64,000 nt of DNA from a virus. Below are positions 56,857-64,000 of this stretch, in pieces (position 1 is the stretch's first letter; each line of letters opens with the position of its first letter). A program made the position numbers and the translations under genes. The stretch covers positions 1 through 64,000 of IMG/VR virus record IMGVR_UViG_3300042878_001341. One strand, 5' to 3'. The notes below the pieces were generated by a model, which ran no database searches, had not been told where the DNA came from, and worked only from the letters and a program-made list of their open reading frames with translations.

Positions 56857-56863
56857 TATTTAT
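56857..56863 (+). promoter_or_regulatory. TATTTAT motif, 442-aa adhesin
   Basis: Ends 5 nt before ATG 56869. Confidence 0.45.
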
Positions 56864-56868
56864 TAGTA

Positions 56869-58197
56869 ATGGGAACTCAACCGATATCAGTAAAACCAAT
56901 AAATGAATGTGCGATAGTTACGTTATTTCCAATGACGGCTATATGTGATAGTGTTAATCCAAGTACTCCACAATCCTATGATGGATCAGTAAGTGTTATG
57001 GTTAGTGGTGGTACTCCACCATATAATATTACTTGGGAAGAAGGTGGATTAGGACCAACAAAATCTAATCTTGGTGTTGGAGATTACCGAGCAACCATTG
57101 TTGATTTTTATGGTGATTTTACGGCAAATACAATATGTAGTTTAACCGCAGAAACAAGTACAACCACAACCTCCACATCAACAACTACATTACCTGTTTA
57201 CGAGGATTTATGTATGTACTTTACGGACAACAATGGTCCAAATTCAGAAACACATCAGTTTTTATTTAATGGATATTTAAATGGAAAACCTACTTGGATA
57301 TCTGATGATGACTTATATAATATATATTGGAGTACAGGTACTACAAATCAATGGTTAGTTGACGGGTGGAGTAATGGTATCATTTACAATTCAAATACAT
57401 CCGTACCACCATTAACGGGGTGGCAATTCTTAGGTGGTAGTTATTCAGGGACATTTACTATTACCGTTTCTGAGGGAACTTGTGTGGATAATCCTATGGT
57501 TAATATATTAATAAGTTACCAATCTCCAACCTGTGGTAGTAATGGTAGTATTATTGTGACGGCAAATGGAGGAACACCATCGTACCAATACTCAATTAAT
57601 GGAGGAACAACATACCAATCAAGTCCTGTATTTAGTAATTTATCAAGTGGTATATATAGTGTTAAGGTTAAGGATACAAATGATGTAGCAACAACACAAA
57701 GTGTTACTTTATCAGGGCCACCACCTAATCAAACTTATCAAATAGCATTACTTTTAACGGGTCCTAACTCTTTTAACATAAATGTAACTCCTACATTACC
57801 AAGTGGGGTATATATCACTTTTGATTTAAAACATAATAGTGTATTTAAATTAGCACCTTCACCAACCGTGGCGGTATATAATAATGTTGTCACGGTTAAT
57901 GTTAATGGAAATCCGATTGCGACTCCATCACCTATGTTAAGTACAACCGCAACATTTAACCCTTGTGATTCGGGGTCTATATATACTAAAACAAATATCA
58001 CTACATGGACTACGTTAACGTTTAATCCAACAAGTACCATGAGCGGTACTTTTACAAATAATATAAGTCCGATAACACCTTTAGTTAATTGTTATTCGGT
58101 TAGTGGGTCAAGTGAATTAGTTATTACAAATGCAAAATTATATAACTGTGATTGTTGTAATATAACAATAAAAAACTCTAACCCTATTAGGATTTAA
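56869..58197 (+). CDS. SprB-like repeat adhesin/tail protein
   Basis: 442 aa. Two Ig-like SprB-type units are visible: residues about 40-85 (DGSVSVMVSGGTPPYNITW) and about 225-275 (GSNGSIIVTANGGTPSYQYSINGG, then VFSNLSSGIYSVKVKD). A TTTTSTSTTTLP linker (about 99-110) follows the first. The C-terminal third (CDSGSIYTKTN.. CDCCNITIKN) is Cys-containing and beta-rich. TATTTAT at 56857-56863 is only 6 nt from ATG. A structural relative of the 1413-aa adhesin, in the same orientation and flanking the glycosyltransferase. Confidence 0.6.
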   Translation: MGTQPISVKPINECAIVTLFPMTAICDSVNPSTPQSYDGSVSVMVSGGTPPYNITWEEGGLGPTKSNLGVGDYRATIVDFYGDFTANTICSLTAETSTTTTSTSTTTLPVYEDLCMYFTDNNGPNSETHQFLFNGYLNGKPTWISDDDLYNIYWSTGTTNQWLVDGWSNGIIYNSNTSVPPLTGWQFLGGSYSGTFTITVSEGTCVDNPMVNILISYQSPTCGSNGSIIVTANGGTPSYQYSINGGTTYQSSPVFSNLSSGIYSVKVKDTNDVATTQSVTLSGPPPNQTYQIALLLTGPNSFNINVTPTLPSGVYITFDLKHNSVFKLAPSPTVAVYNNVVTVNVNGNPIATPSPMLSTTATFNPCDSGSIYTKTNITTWTTLTFNPTSTMSGTFTNNISPITPLVNCYSVSGSSELVITNAKLYNCDCCNITIKNSNPIRI

Positions 58198-58235
58198 AGT
58201 ATTGAAGTTAGAGGATAAAAAAATTATAAATAAAC

Positions 58236-58242
58236 TATTTAT
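58236..58242 (+). promoter_or_regulatory. TATTTAT motif, fibre gene
   Basis: 7 nt before ATG 58250. Confidence 0.45.
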
Positions 58243-58249
58243 TGATTAG

Positions 58250-60763
58250 ATGAGCTATATATTAAAAAATACATCAGGGTTAGTTAACACTAGAATAACT
58301 GACACAGGAAGATTAAAGTTATCACAAGGTAATTTTAACATTTCATATTTCCAAATTGGGGATAGTGAAGTGTCGTATAATGAATTACCAAACACTTACA
58401 ATCAATTTAATAGTGTAGTTTTAGAACCAAGTTTTAATAGTCAAAATAGTGCCGGATCTCCTGAATCAAACAAACAAAATATTAAATATCCATATTATGT
58501 GGATGATAATAATAGTAATACATATGGAATTCCATTTATGGATTCTGTTATTGAACCTGTTTATAATAGAGCTCCATTAAGAGGATTTTTCACAGGTAAT
58601 ACAACCGCAAGTACGGTTAATTATAGTGCGTTTACAGGATCAAAGTATGTTGTAACGTCCAATTACATTGTTGATATGTCAACATTAAATGGATCAAATC
58701 AAATAACAATAATCCAAGATATATGTGACCCAACAAACACTAATAAACCAAGTGTTGGAGATTTCATTACAATTTATTATGATGGTTTAGCGAAATATGA
58801 TTGTTCTTGTATTAATTTACCTACACCAACACCAACGGCAACAATAGGTACAACTCCTACATTAACTAATACTCCCACTGCGTCAAATACTAATTCTGAC
58901 CCATGTGCGTCTCCAACACCAACACCAACTCCATCGGCAACACCTTGTTTGACACCATCAAACAAACCTGTTTGTCCTATACCACCTGATCCGTCATGTG
59001 TTAAACCTGTTCATTCATGTTTTCCTATATTGACATATAGGATCGTTGATATTTGTGAGAATAATGTGACTTTGGATAGACCAACGCCTAATTATGTTGG
59101 ATTAAGTTCTAATTGTTTTGGTAGAGTATTGGTATACCCACCAAATATGACTACACTATATGATAGTATCACACCTCGTCCACATTGGGCGGATGATGTT
59201 ATCAATTTTGAATCTATTTGTGATATTGATCAATTTGATGTTAAAGTATGGAATATGAATATTCCTTGGACTGAGAGTCCTGCGGGATTAAGATCTACTG
59301 AGTATGAAGATTATACTTATTTTGGTTCCATTGATTATATTGGTAGTAAAGAATACTTTGGTTATAACTCAACCTCAGGTCAGACAGATACAAGTTATAC
59401 GTATTATTACAATTCATTTGATGAAATTGTTCAAGTTAAACCTGAAGAACAAAAGGCAATTGCTATAATTCATTATACAAACCAAACTATAGATTTCTTT
59501 TATGGTGAGAAATTTGCGTTAGAACCATATAACAATTCAAATCCTGATGATACGACAGGACAAGCAAGAAACTTTAAATTACATATGCCAACATTAATGT
59601 GGCATAAAAATCCTGAGTGTTGTTATGGTCAAACATTTTGGGTTGATCCTCCGGGATTTGATGGGAAAGATTTATTCCAAGTTGAATATATTAAGTCAAC
59701 TAAGAATACTGATATGAATCAACCTGGTATTCGTTATTATCACTTGTGGGACACTAATGCAAATGCAGATGGGTTACCAAGTAGAGTGGGTAAAGTATTC
59801 CCTGATAGTAAGTTAATTATTATTGATGACGAAGAAATAATCGCAGCATTATCATATAAATCAAATAGAAACTGGACATTAACGGCACCTCAAGTATCGT
59901 TAATTACTCCTAATACTTGTGGTGTAACCACCGCAACAACTGATGGTATTTTAACAGGTAGTAATGAAACAATGTATGTAACTTATATGTTGGGTAACTC
60001 TTATAATTTTACTAATTCATTACATTCTAATTATTATTCTAAAATTACCGGTAATAATAATGATTGTAATCCTGACACATCTAAAAATGTGGCGGTTAGA
60101 TTTGGTGCTGAATTTAAATGTTTAACACAACCTGGTTATAGTCCTTTAACGACAACAACAACTACACATCCATTATTAACAACAACAACTACTTATTTAC
60201 CGTTAACAACAACAACAACACTTTGCCCTACATTTTGTGATACACCTAATGGTTTCTTCGCAACTAAATTCCAAGTGATTGCACAAAAAGTAGTGACAGG
60301 ACAAAGACCTGATCCATCTAAATGGAGAGTTATTGATTATACTAGTTCATTAACCGCAACTACTATAAATGGGTATATTACTGAAGAAGGTTTAACAGGA
60401 ACTACATTTGTTATTACCCCTGATCTTTATAATAACGCACCGTATTACAATTTAAATAATTATATTCCATTAACACCACTTGGTACCACAACACCAAATC
60501 TTAATTTTGGTGACGAGTACTTTTTCTACGGAGCGTTTGAAAGTGATATTCAAGCGACAATATATGAGATGAGGTATAAAGTAAATTTAAGTTTTGCTGA
60601 ATTCCAAACCACAACAAATCCTACGTGGAAAAAAGGTGGTAATTCTTACATTACTGAAATTGCGTTACTTGATAGTAATAAAGATGTTATGGTAATTTCT
60701 AAGATGCAATCACCTGTATTAAGACAAGGTATCCAACAGTTCGTTGTTAAGTTAGATCTATAA
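58250..60763 (+). CDS. Tail fibre/collar protein with Thr/Pro linkers
   Basis: 837 aa. The N-terminus MSYILKNTSGLVNTRITDTGRL and following ISYFQIGDSEVSY look like a virion-attachment domain of fibres. The C-terminus (KKGGNSYITEIALLDSNKDV, MVISKMQSPVLRQG, QFVVKLDL) matches the tail-collar/fibre pattern of phage tail fibre N-domains (ITEIxLxDxN...VxISK). Two linkers occur: TPTPTATIGTTPTLTNTP...TPTPTPSATP (about 190-237) and TTTTTTHPLLTTTTTYLPLT (about 633-655). Cys-rich PDPSCVKPVHSC lies after the first. TATTTAT at 58236-58242. Probably a short or proximal fibre component. Confidence 0.6.
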   Translation: MSYILKNTSGLVNTRITDTGRLKLSQGNFNISYFQIGDSEVSYNELPNTYNQFNSVVLEPSFNSQNSAGSPESNKQNIKYPYYVDDNNSNTYGIPFMDSVIEPVYNRAPLRGFFTGNTTASTVNYSAFTGSKYVVTSNYIVDMSTLNGSNQITIIQDICDPTNTNKPSVGDFITIYYDGLAKYDCSCINLPTPTPTATIGTTPTLTNTPTASNTNSDPCASPTPTPTPSATPCLTPSNKPVCPIPPDPSCVKPVHSCFPILTYRIVDICENNVTLDRPTPNYVGLSSNCFGRVLVYPPNMTTLYDSITPRPHWADDVINFESICDIDQFDVKVWNMNIPWTESPAGLRSTEYEDYTYFGSIDYIGSKEYFGYNSTSGQTDTSYTYYYNSFDEIVQVKPEEQKAIAIIHYTNQTIDFFYGEKFALEPYNNSNPDDTTGQARNFKLHMPTLMWHKNPECCYGQTFWVDPPGFDGKDLFQVEYIKSTKNTDMNQPGIRYYHLWDTNANADGLPSRVGKVFPDSKLIIIDDEEIIAALSYKSNRNWTLTAPQVSLITPNTCGVTTATTDGILTGSNETMYVTYMLGNSYNFTNSLHSNYYSKITGNNNDCNPDTSKNVAVRFGAEFKCLTQPGYSPLTTTTTTHPLLTTTTTYLPLTTTTTLCPTFCDTPNGFFATKFQVIAQKVVTGQRPDPSKWRVIDYTSSLTATTINGYITEEGLTGTTFVITPDLYNNAPYYNLNNYIPLTPLGTTTPNLNFGDEYFFYGAFESDIQATIYEMRYKVNLSFAEFQTTTNPTWKKGGNSYITEIALLDSNKDVMVISKMQSPVLRQGIQQFVVKLDL

Positions 60764-60813
60764 AACTTTAGTTTTATCTTCTTGTCATTATATTATAATA
60801 AAACAATCTTTGT

Positions 60814-61422
60814 ATGAGAACACCAATTAAAAATTCGCCCAAAGTTTTGGGTTTAGATATATCAACCAAGACAATAGGGTGGGCACTTTTTGACATTCAA
60901 ACTCAAGAACTATTGGAATTAACTCATGTTTCGCCAAGACCTAAAAATAAAGATACTGAGGAGAATAAAATGTTGGAATTAATCTTAAAATCTGAGGTAT
61001 TCAAAACAAAATTAGAAGATTATAAGAAATTAGGTATTGTTAGTGTTATTATTGAAGAACCATTATTAAATTCTAATAATGTTTATACAATCCAAACATT
61101 GTTAAGATTTAATACTTTAATTTGTAAAACAATTTATGATGTTTTAGGTATTGTACCTGAATTCATATCTACTTATAACTCAAGAAAATTTGCATTTCCT
61201 GAGTTAGTTCAAGAAAACGATAAAAAGAAATACGTTTTATTTGGAGGACTCCCTAAAGACATTGATAAGAAAATGATTATATGGGAATTGGTTGCAAAAA
61301 AAGAACCTCAGATCCAATGGCAATATACAAGAAATAATACTTTGAAGAAAGAAAACTTTGACCAAACAGATGCTTATACTTGTGTTTTAGGTTACATGAG
61401 AAGTAAGGAAATTTGGAAATAA
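60814..61422 (+). CDS. RuvC-like Holliday-junction resolvase
   Basis: 202 aa. RNase H-like fold with RuvC-type acidic residues: D15 (LGLDISTKTIGWA), E81/E82 (VIIEEPLL), and D183/D186 (NFDQTDAY). RuvC-like enzymes cut four-way junctions symmetrically, needed for debranching DNA before packaging. T4 uses endonuclease VII instead, so this is a substitution. It is followed by a strong terminator (61449-61477) and faces the minus-strand adhesin gene. The A-rich region upstream gives no TATTTAT, so expression may be early/middle. Confidence 0.75.
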   Translation: MRTPIKNSPKVLGLDISTKTIGWALFDIQTQELLELTHVSPRPKNKDTEENKMLELILKSEVFKTKLEDYKKLGIVSVIIEEPLLNSNNVYTIQTLLRFNTLICKTIYDVLGIVPEFISTYNSRKFAFPELVQENDKKKYVLFGGLPKDIDKKMIIWELVAKKEPQIQWQYTRNNTLKKENFDQTDAYTCVLGYMRSKEIWK

Positions 61423-61448
61423 CCTACTTAAAAATACTGTTAATATAG

Positions 61449-61477
61449 ATATCGTCTAAAAAGACGATATTTTTTTT
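61449..61477 (+). terminator. Terminator after RuvC-like gene
   Basis: 9-bp stem ATATCGTCT / AGACGATAT, AAAA loop, then T7. Lies between the convergent genes. Confidence 0.85.
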
Positions 61478-61488
61478 ACCTAATAATT

Positions 61489-63654
61489 TTAAAGACAAAG
61501 ACCAATATTGGTGATCACAACAAATTTTGATGTGGATGTTGGTAATATTGATGAACATATTTTTAATGATGAATAACCATTAATATTTACTTCCGTTAGA
61601 GTACCGGTACTACATGGACTATATGTAAATGGTTGAGGACTAATATATGAGTTCTCAATTAAATAGGTGTAACAAGTTGGTGTGGGTTTTGTTGGGGTAG
61701 GTGTTGGAGTACTTGTCATTGTTGGTGTGGGAGTCGGAGTATTTACAAAAACACATTGTGAACACACACCTTCTGATTCAGGTCCTAATATATCTGTTAA
61801 AATTATAGTACTAACACCGGCAACATCACTAACAAACCCATCATAGGTTATACAAGTTGAAATTCCATTAACAAATGATTGATACACATAACCTTCAGAT
61901 GGAGTTTCACCAAAAGGATCTAAAACAACGTCTGTTGTATAATAAAAGAATCCTGTATTACATTCCTTAAAACGTTTACTACCATTACATCTAATATAAT
62001 CATCAAATGTGTTGAATACCACCGATCCGTCAAAATTACAATTATATTGTGGTGATGCGGTTGGCGTTGCAATCATTTTAGCATTTGTTGCGGTAGGTGT
62101 TGGTGTTAAAACATTTGCGGTAACGGATATTCCTTTACCACCACAAATTTCGGTTGACGTTGGTGTTGGTGTGGGGGTTGGTGTTGGAGTTCCTGTAACG
62201 GTTGCCGTTGGGGTTATAGGTAACTCACAATCAAACACCACATCAAAAGATATTGGTTGACAATAATCAGTTGGTGTAGGAGTTGGTGTTGGACAAGGAC
62301 CTCCATTAAAGAAATCTTCACATAAATCAGGGCACTCAGTATAACAAGGAGATGGCCCAAATAAAAGACATTCACCATCTAATGCGTCTGACAAACACCA
62401 ACGATTATCAGTTGATGAAAAATAAATAAATAATCCACTTGTTGAACCGTACCAAAATAATTGACTATTCCATGTTCCACCACTTAGATATGTATCATCA
62501 TAAGTAACATCACCTGTGTTAATACAATAGTATTCAAACGGACATGGGATTGGGGGTGGAGTTGGTGTCTGTGTTAGTGTTGGTGTTGGTGTTGGTGTAT
62601 TTGGTACTATTACAATATCTGCACATTCTGGAGCTTGTGACGCTCCAAATATTGTATTTGGTGCGTTTTGTGTAAATGTTAGGGTGTATGGTGATGATAA
62701 TGAAAAATTATATATGGCCCCATTACTATTACAAACATATAAATCACCTGATGTCATAAACATCCCCCAAGGGTTTGCTATTGTGGGACTAACTAATACA
62801 TCCACCTCAATATTTCCTGTTGTGTAGTCATGTTGGGTTATATATCTATTTGCGCCTGATCCATTATATGAACAAATTAATTTATTAGGTGGTGAATAAG
62901 TGTAAACCATATCGCCAGCAATAACTCTTCCTGATGGCATTGGAAATTTGGTGGTAAATACTGCGGTTGAAGTTGTTATATCTATTTCAATTATATTACC
63001 ACCAAGACTACTACTTACTAATGTTGTATTATCAATTACGCCTAAACCATCACCAATCGGAGACGGTAGAGTTATATTTCTACTAAACGATGCGGAAAAC
63101 GGACATAACGTTATGTCGTACTCCTTAAGTATAGTTCCACTATACATCCATAATTTTGTGGTTGTATGGGCAATATCACTAGAATTTAGAGTTGGTGTAA
63201 AATAAGATGTGATATTTCTAGTTGTATTTGTTGAAAATACATATCCATATATTAAGGTACCGGCATTAAAAATAATATCACAAGTGTCCAAACAATATGG
63301 TGATGTAGGTGTTGGTGTACTTGTTAACGTTTGTGTAGGTGTAGGTGTACTTGTTAGAGTTTGTGTAGGTGTTAAAGTTGGTGTTGGAGTTAACGTTTGT
63401 GTGAGTGTCGGTGTCGGTGTCGGTGTTGTACAAGGTGTAATAGTTAGTATTTTGTTGTTAATAAGATAAGTGTTAATACCATTAGAAAAATATAAATTAC
63501 TTACCGACAGTAGAGTTGTGCAAGATGGGTCCGTAAATATTCCTTGACCAAGATTTAAACTATCACCATATACATTAATTGTGAATGGTCCCGAACATAA
63601 CCCTGCCGGACTTGCATTCCCAGCTGTAAAAACTCCTAAAAAATTACACGCCAT
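61489..63654 (-). CDS. Multi-domain Thr/Pro-linker adhesin with propeller-like domain
   Basis: 721 aa. Alternating small Cys-containing domains and long TPTPTPTLTQTLTP-type linkers (nt about 63300-63425, 62155-62200, 61690-61745). The second domain, about residues 125-345 (LWMYSGTILKEYDI, ..GLGVIDNTTLVSSSLGGNII, ..GMFMTSGDLYVCNSNGAIY), has the repeating strand pattern of a beta-propeller. The N-terminal MACNFLGVFTAG and later Cys pairs suggest disulfide-free compact caps. The gene shares its stop/start junction with the 73-aa gene upstream. Only this cassette in the fibre region is on the minus strand. Likely a fibre tip or decoration. Confidence 0.6.
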   Translation of the reverse strand: MACNFLGVFTAGNASPAGLCSGPFTINVYGDSLNLGQGIFTDPSCTTLLSVSNLYFSNGINTYLINNKILTITPCTTPTPTPTLTQTLTPTPTLTPTQTLTSTPTPTQTLTSTPTPTSPYCLDTCDIIFNAGTLIYGYVFSTNTTRNITSYFTPTLNSSDIAHTTTKLWMYSGTILKEYDITLCPFSASFSRNITLPSPIGDGLGVIDNTTLVSSSLGGNIIEIDITTSTAVFTTKFPMPSGRVIAGDMVYTYSPPNKLICSYNGSGANRYITQHDYTTGNIEVDVLVSPTIANPWGMFMTSGDLYVCNSNGAIYNFSLSSPYTLTFTQNAPNTIFGASQAPECADIVIVPNTPTPTPTLTQTPTPPPIPCPFEYYCINTGDVTYDDTYLSGGTWNSQLFWYGSTSGLFIYFSSTDNRWCLSDALDGECLLFGPSPCYTECPDLCEDFFNGGPCPTPTPTPTDYCQPISFDVVFDCELPITPTATVTGTPTPTPTPTPTSTEICGGKGISVTANVLTPTPTATNAKMIATPTASPQYNCNFDGSVVFNTFDDYIRCNGSKRFKECNTGFFYYTTDVVLDPFGETPSEGYVYQSFVNGISTCITYDGFVSDVAGVSTIILTDILGPESEGVCSQCVFVNTPTPTPTMTSTPTPTPTKPTPTCYTYLIENSYISPQPFTYSPCSTGTLTEVNINGYSSLKICSSILPTSTSKFVVITNIGLCL
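63300..63430 (-). repeat. Thr/Pro coding repeat
   Basis: TPTPTLTQTLTPTPTLTPTQ-type linker of the 721-aa adhesin; shorter repeats at 62155-62200 and 61690-61745. Confidence 0.75.
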
Positions 63655-63875
63655 TATATATTAATATTTTCTGTTATCACACAATCATTATCATCAATCA
63701 CTTTAACCACAAAATCTGTAAATGAGGAAAAAATTGATGGAATCATAAAAGAATATGGTAAATCACCACTATTAATAGTTGACACATAAACACAAGTTGT
63801 GTATCCTGTGTCACACACGTAAACATCATAAGGTGATATTCCGGTAATAGAAGTGATTGTAATGTTTGTATCCAT
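63654..63875 (-). CDS. Small beta-sandwich virion protein
   Basis: 73 aa. TSITGISPYDVYVCDTGYTT, then CVYVSTINSGDLPYSFMIPS and FVVKVIDDNDC form a single Ig/SprB-like unit with Cys at the expected repeat ends. It may be the minimal form of the repeats seen in the adhesins. It overlaps the 721-aa gene by 1 nt and has a TATTTAT on the minus strand at 63894-63900, so both form one transcription unit. Confidence 0.55.
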   Translation of the reverse strand: MDTNITITSITGISPYDVYVCDTGYTTCVYVSTINSGDLPYSFMIPSIFSSFTDFVVKVIDDNDCVITENINI

Positions 63876-63893
63876 ATATTTTTATTCTATTGT

Positions 63894-63900
63894 ATAAATA
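63894..63900 (-). promoter_or_regulatory. TATTTAT motif, 73-aa/721-aa adhesin unit
   Basis: Reads TATTTAT on the minus strand, 18 nt before ATG 63875. Confidence 0.5.
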
Positions 63901-63925
63901 TAGTAGGAATGAAAAACTTGTGTAG

Positions 63926-63956
63926 TTGATTAAACGAAATAATTTATCTATACTTT
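63926..63956 (+). promoter_or_regulatory. Host-type promoter-like element
   Basis: TTG at 63926-63928, a 20-nt spacer and TATACTTT at 63949-63956, the same layout as before the SSB gene. It would leave almost no leader before ATG 63962. Confidence 0.3.
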
Positions 63957-63961
63957 AAAGG

Positions 63962-64000
63962 ATGGAAGAAAATGACGCGATTGTAGAATTATTAGAGGAT
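63962..64000 (+). CDS. Start of a further plus-strand gene (partial)
   Basis: ATG 63962 opens a frame of 13 codons (MEENDAIVELLED) that runs off the window. AAAGGA is adjacent to the ATG, and a TTG-N20-TATACTTT promoter-like element is just upstream. Too short to identify. Confidence 0.35.
   Translation, partial: MEENDAIVELLED

Noticed and set aside
60765-60782. Hairpin ATAAAACT/AGTTTTAT after the fibre gene
   Set aside because: Two-nt loop, A/T-only stem and no T run, so not a convincing terminator.
60786-60813. TTG-N20-AATCTTTG promoter before the resolvase
   Set aside because: The last element sits 1 nt before the ATG, giving a leaderless transcript, and its first base mismatches; kept only as a weak possibility.

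Overview
The window is part of the genome of a large contractile-tailed (myovirus) phage of the T4 superfamily. The host is probably a Bacteroidota bacterium. T4-type genes are recognisable by motif and order: a gp13-like neck protein, sheath gp18, tube gp19, wedge gp25 and gp6, gp32-like SSB, UvsX, a FEN/RNase H nuclease, gp41 helicase and NrdA/NrdB. The Bacteroidota host is inferred from four things. The DNA is strongly AT-rich. Most starts lack a Shine-Dalgarno sequence and have A-rich leaders. SprB-like adhesin repeats occur in the tail proteins. Candidate promoters have the TTG-N20-TAnnTTT layout. I saw no tRNA, rRNA, CRISPR array, insertion sequence or integrase. Portal, capsid and terminase genes lie outside the window.

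Layout. 1-4.0 kb (minus strand): neck protein (cut by the window edge), a zincin-superoxide dismutase fusion and an SNF2/SMARCAL1-like helicase. 4.0-12.2 kb (plus): two small neck-region proteins, a gp15-like terminator protein, sheath, a HAD-like phosphatase, tube, and a baseplate/tail chaperone with an overlapping second frame. A 54-aa ribbon-helix-helix candidate lies on the minus strand at 6.0-6.2 kb. 12.2-27.4 kb: tape measure, two giant baseplate proteins (1667 and 2302 aa), a LysM/gp53-like protein and two small structural candidates. 27.5-36.0 kb: replication and nucleotide metabolism block (SSB, UvsX, 5' nuclease, helicase, class I ribonucleotide reductase). 36.1-60.8 kb: wedge proteins, then a long run of large fibre/adhesin proteins and a glycosyltransferase. 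60.8-64 kb: RuvC-like resolvase, then a minus-strand adhesin cassette and the start of one more gene.

Regulation. Almost every transcription-unit start has TATTTAT just upstream of the start codon, in the coding orientation and on both strands. At 4025-4040 it forms a back-to-back palindrome between divergent genes. I propose it as the late promoter of this phage; it is the reverse complement of most of T4's TATAAATA. Rho-independent terminators follow sheath, tube, the 26.7-kb gene, SSB, nrdA and the resolvase.

Most unusual content: the zincin-SOD fusion; a probable programmed frameshift at 12000-12006; a 1824-aa virion protein with a block of membrane-spanning helices; SprB-like, PKD and leucine-rich-repeat domains in one adhesin; and Thr/Pro mucin-like linkers in several virion proteins next to a phage-encoded glycosyltransferase, which suggests glycosylated tail fibres.
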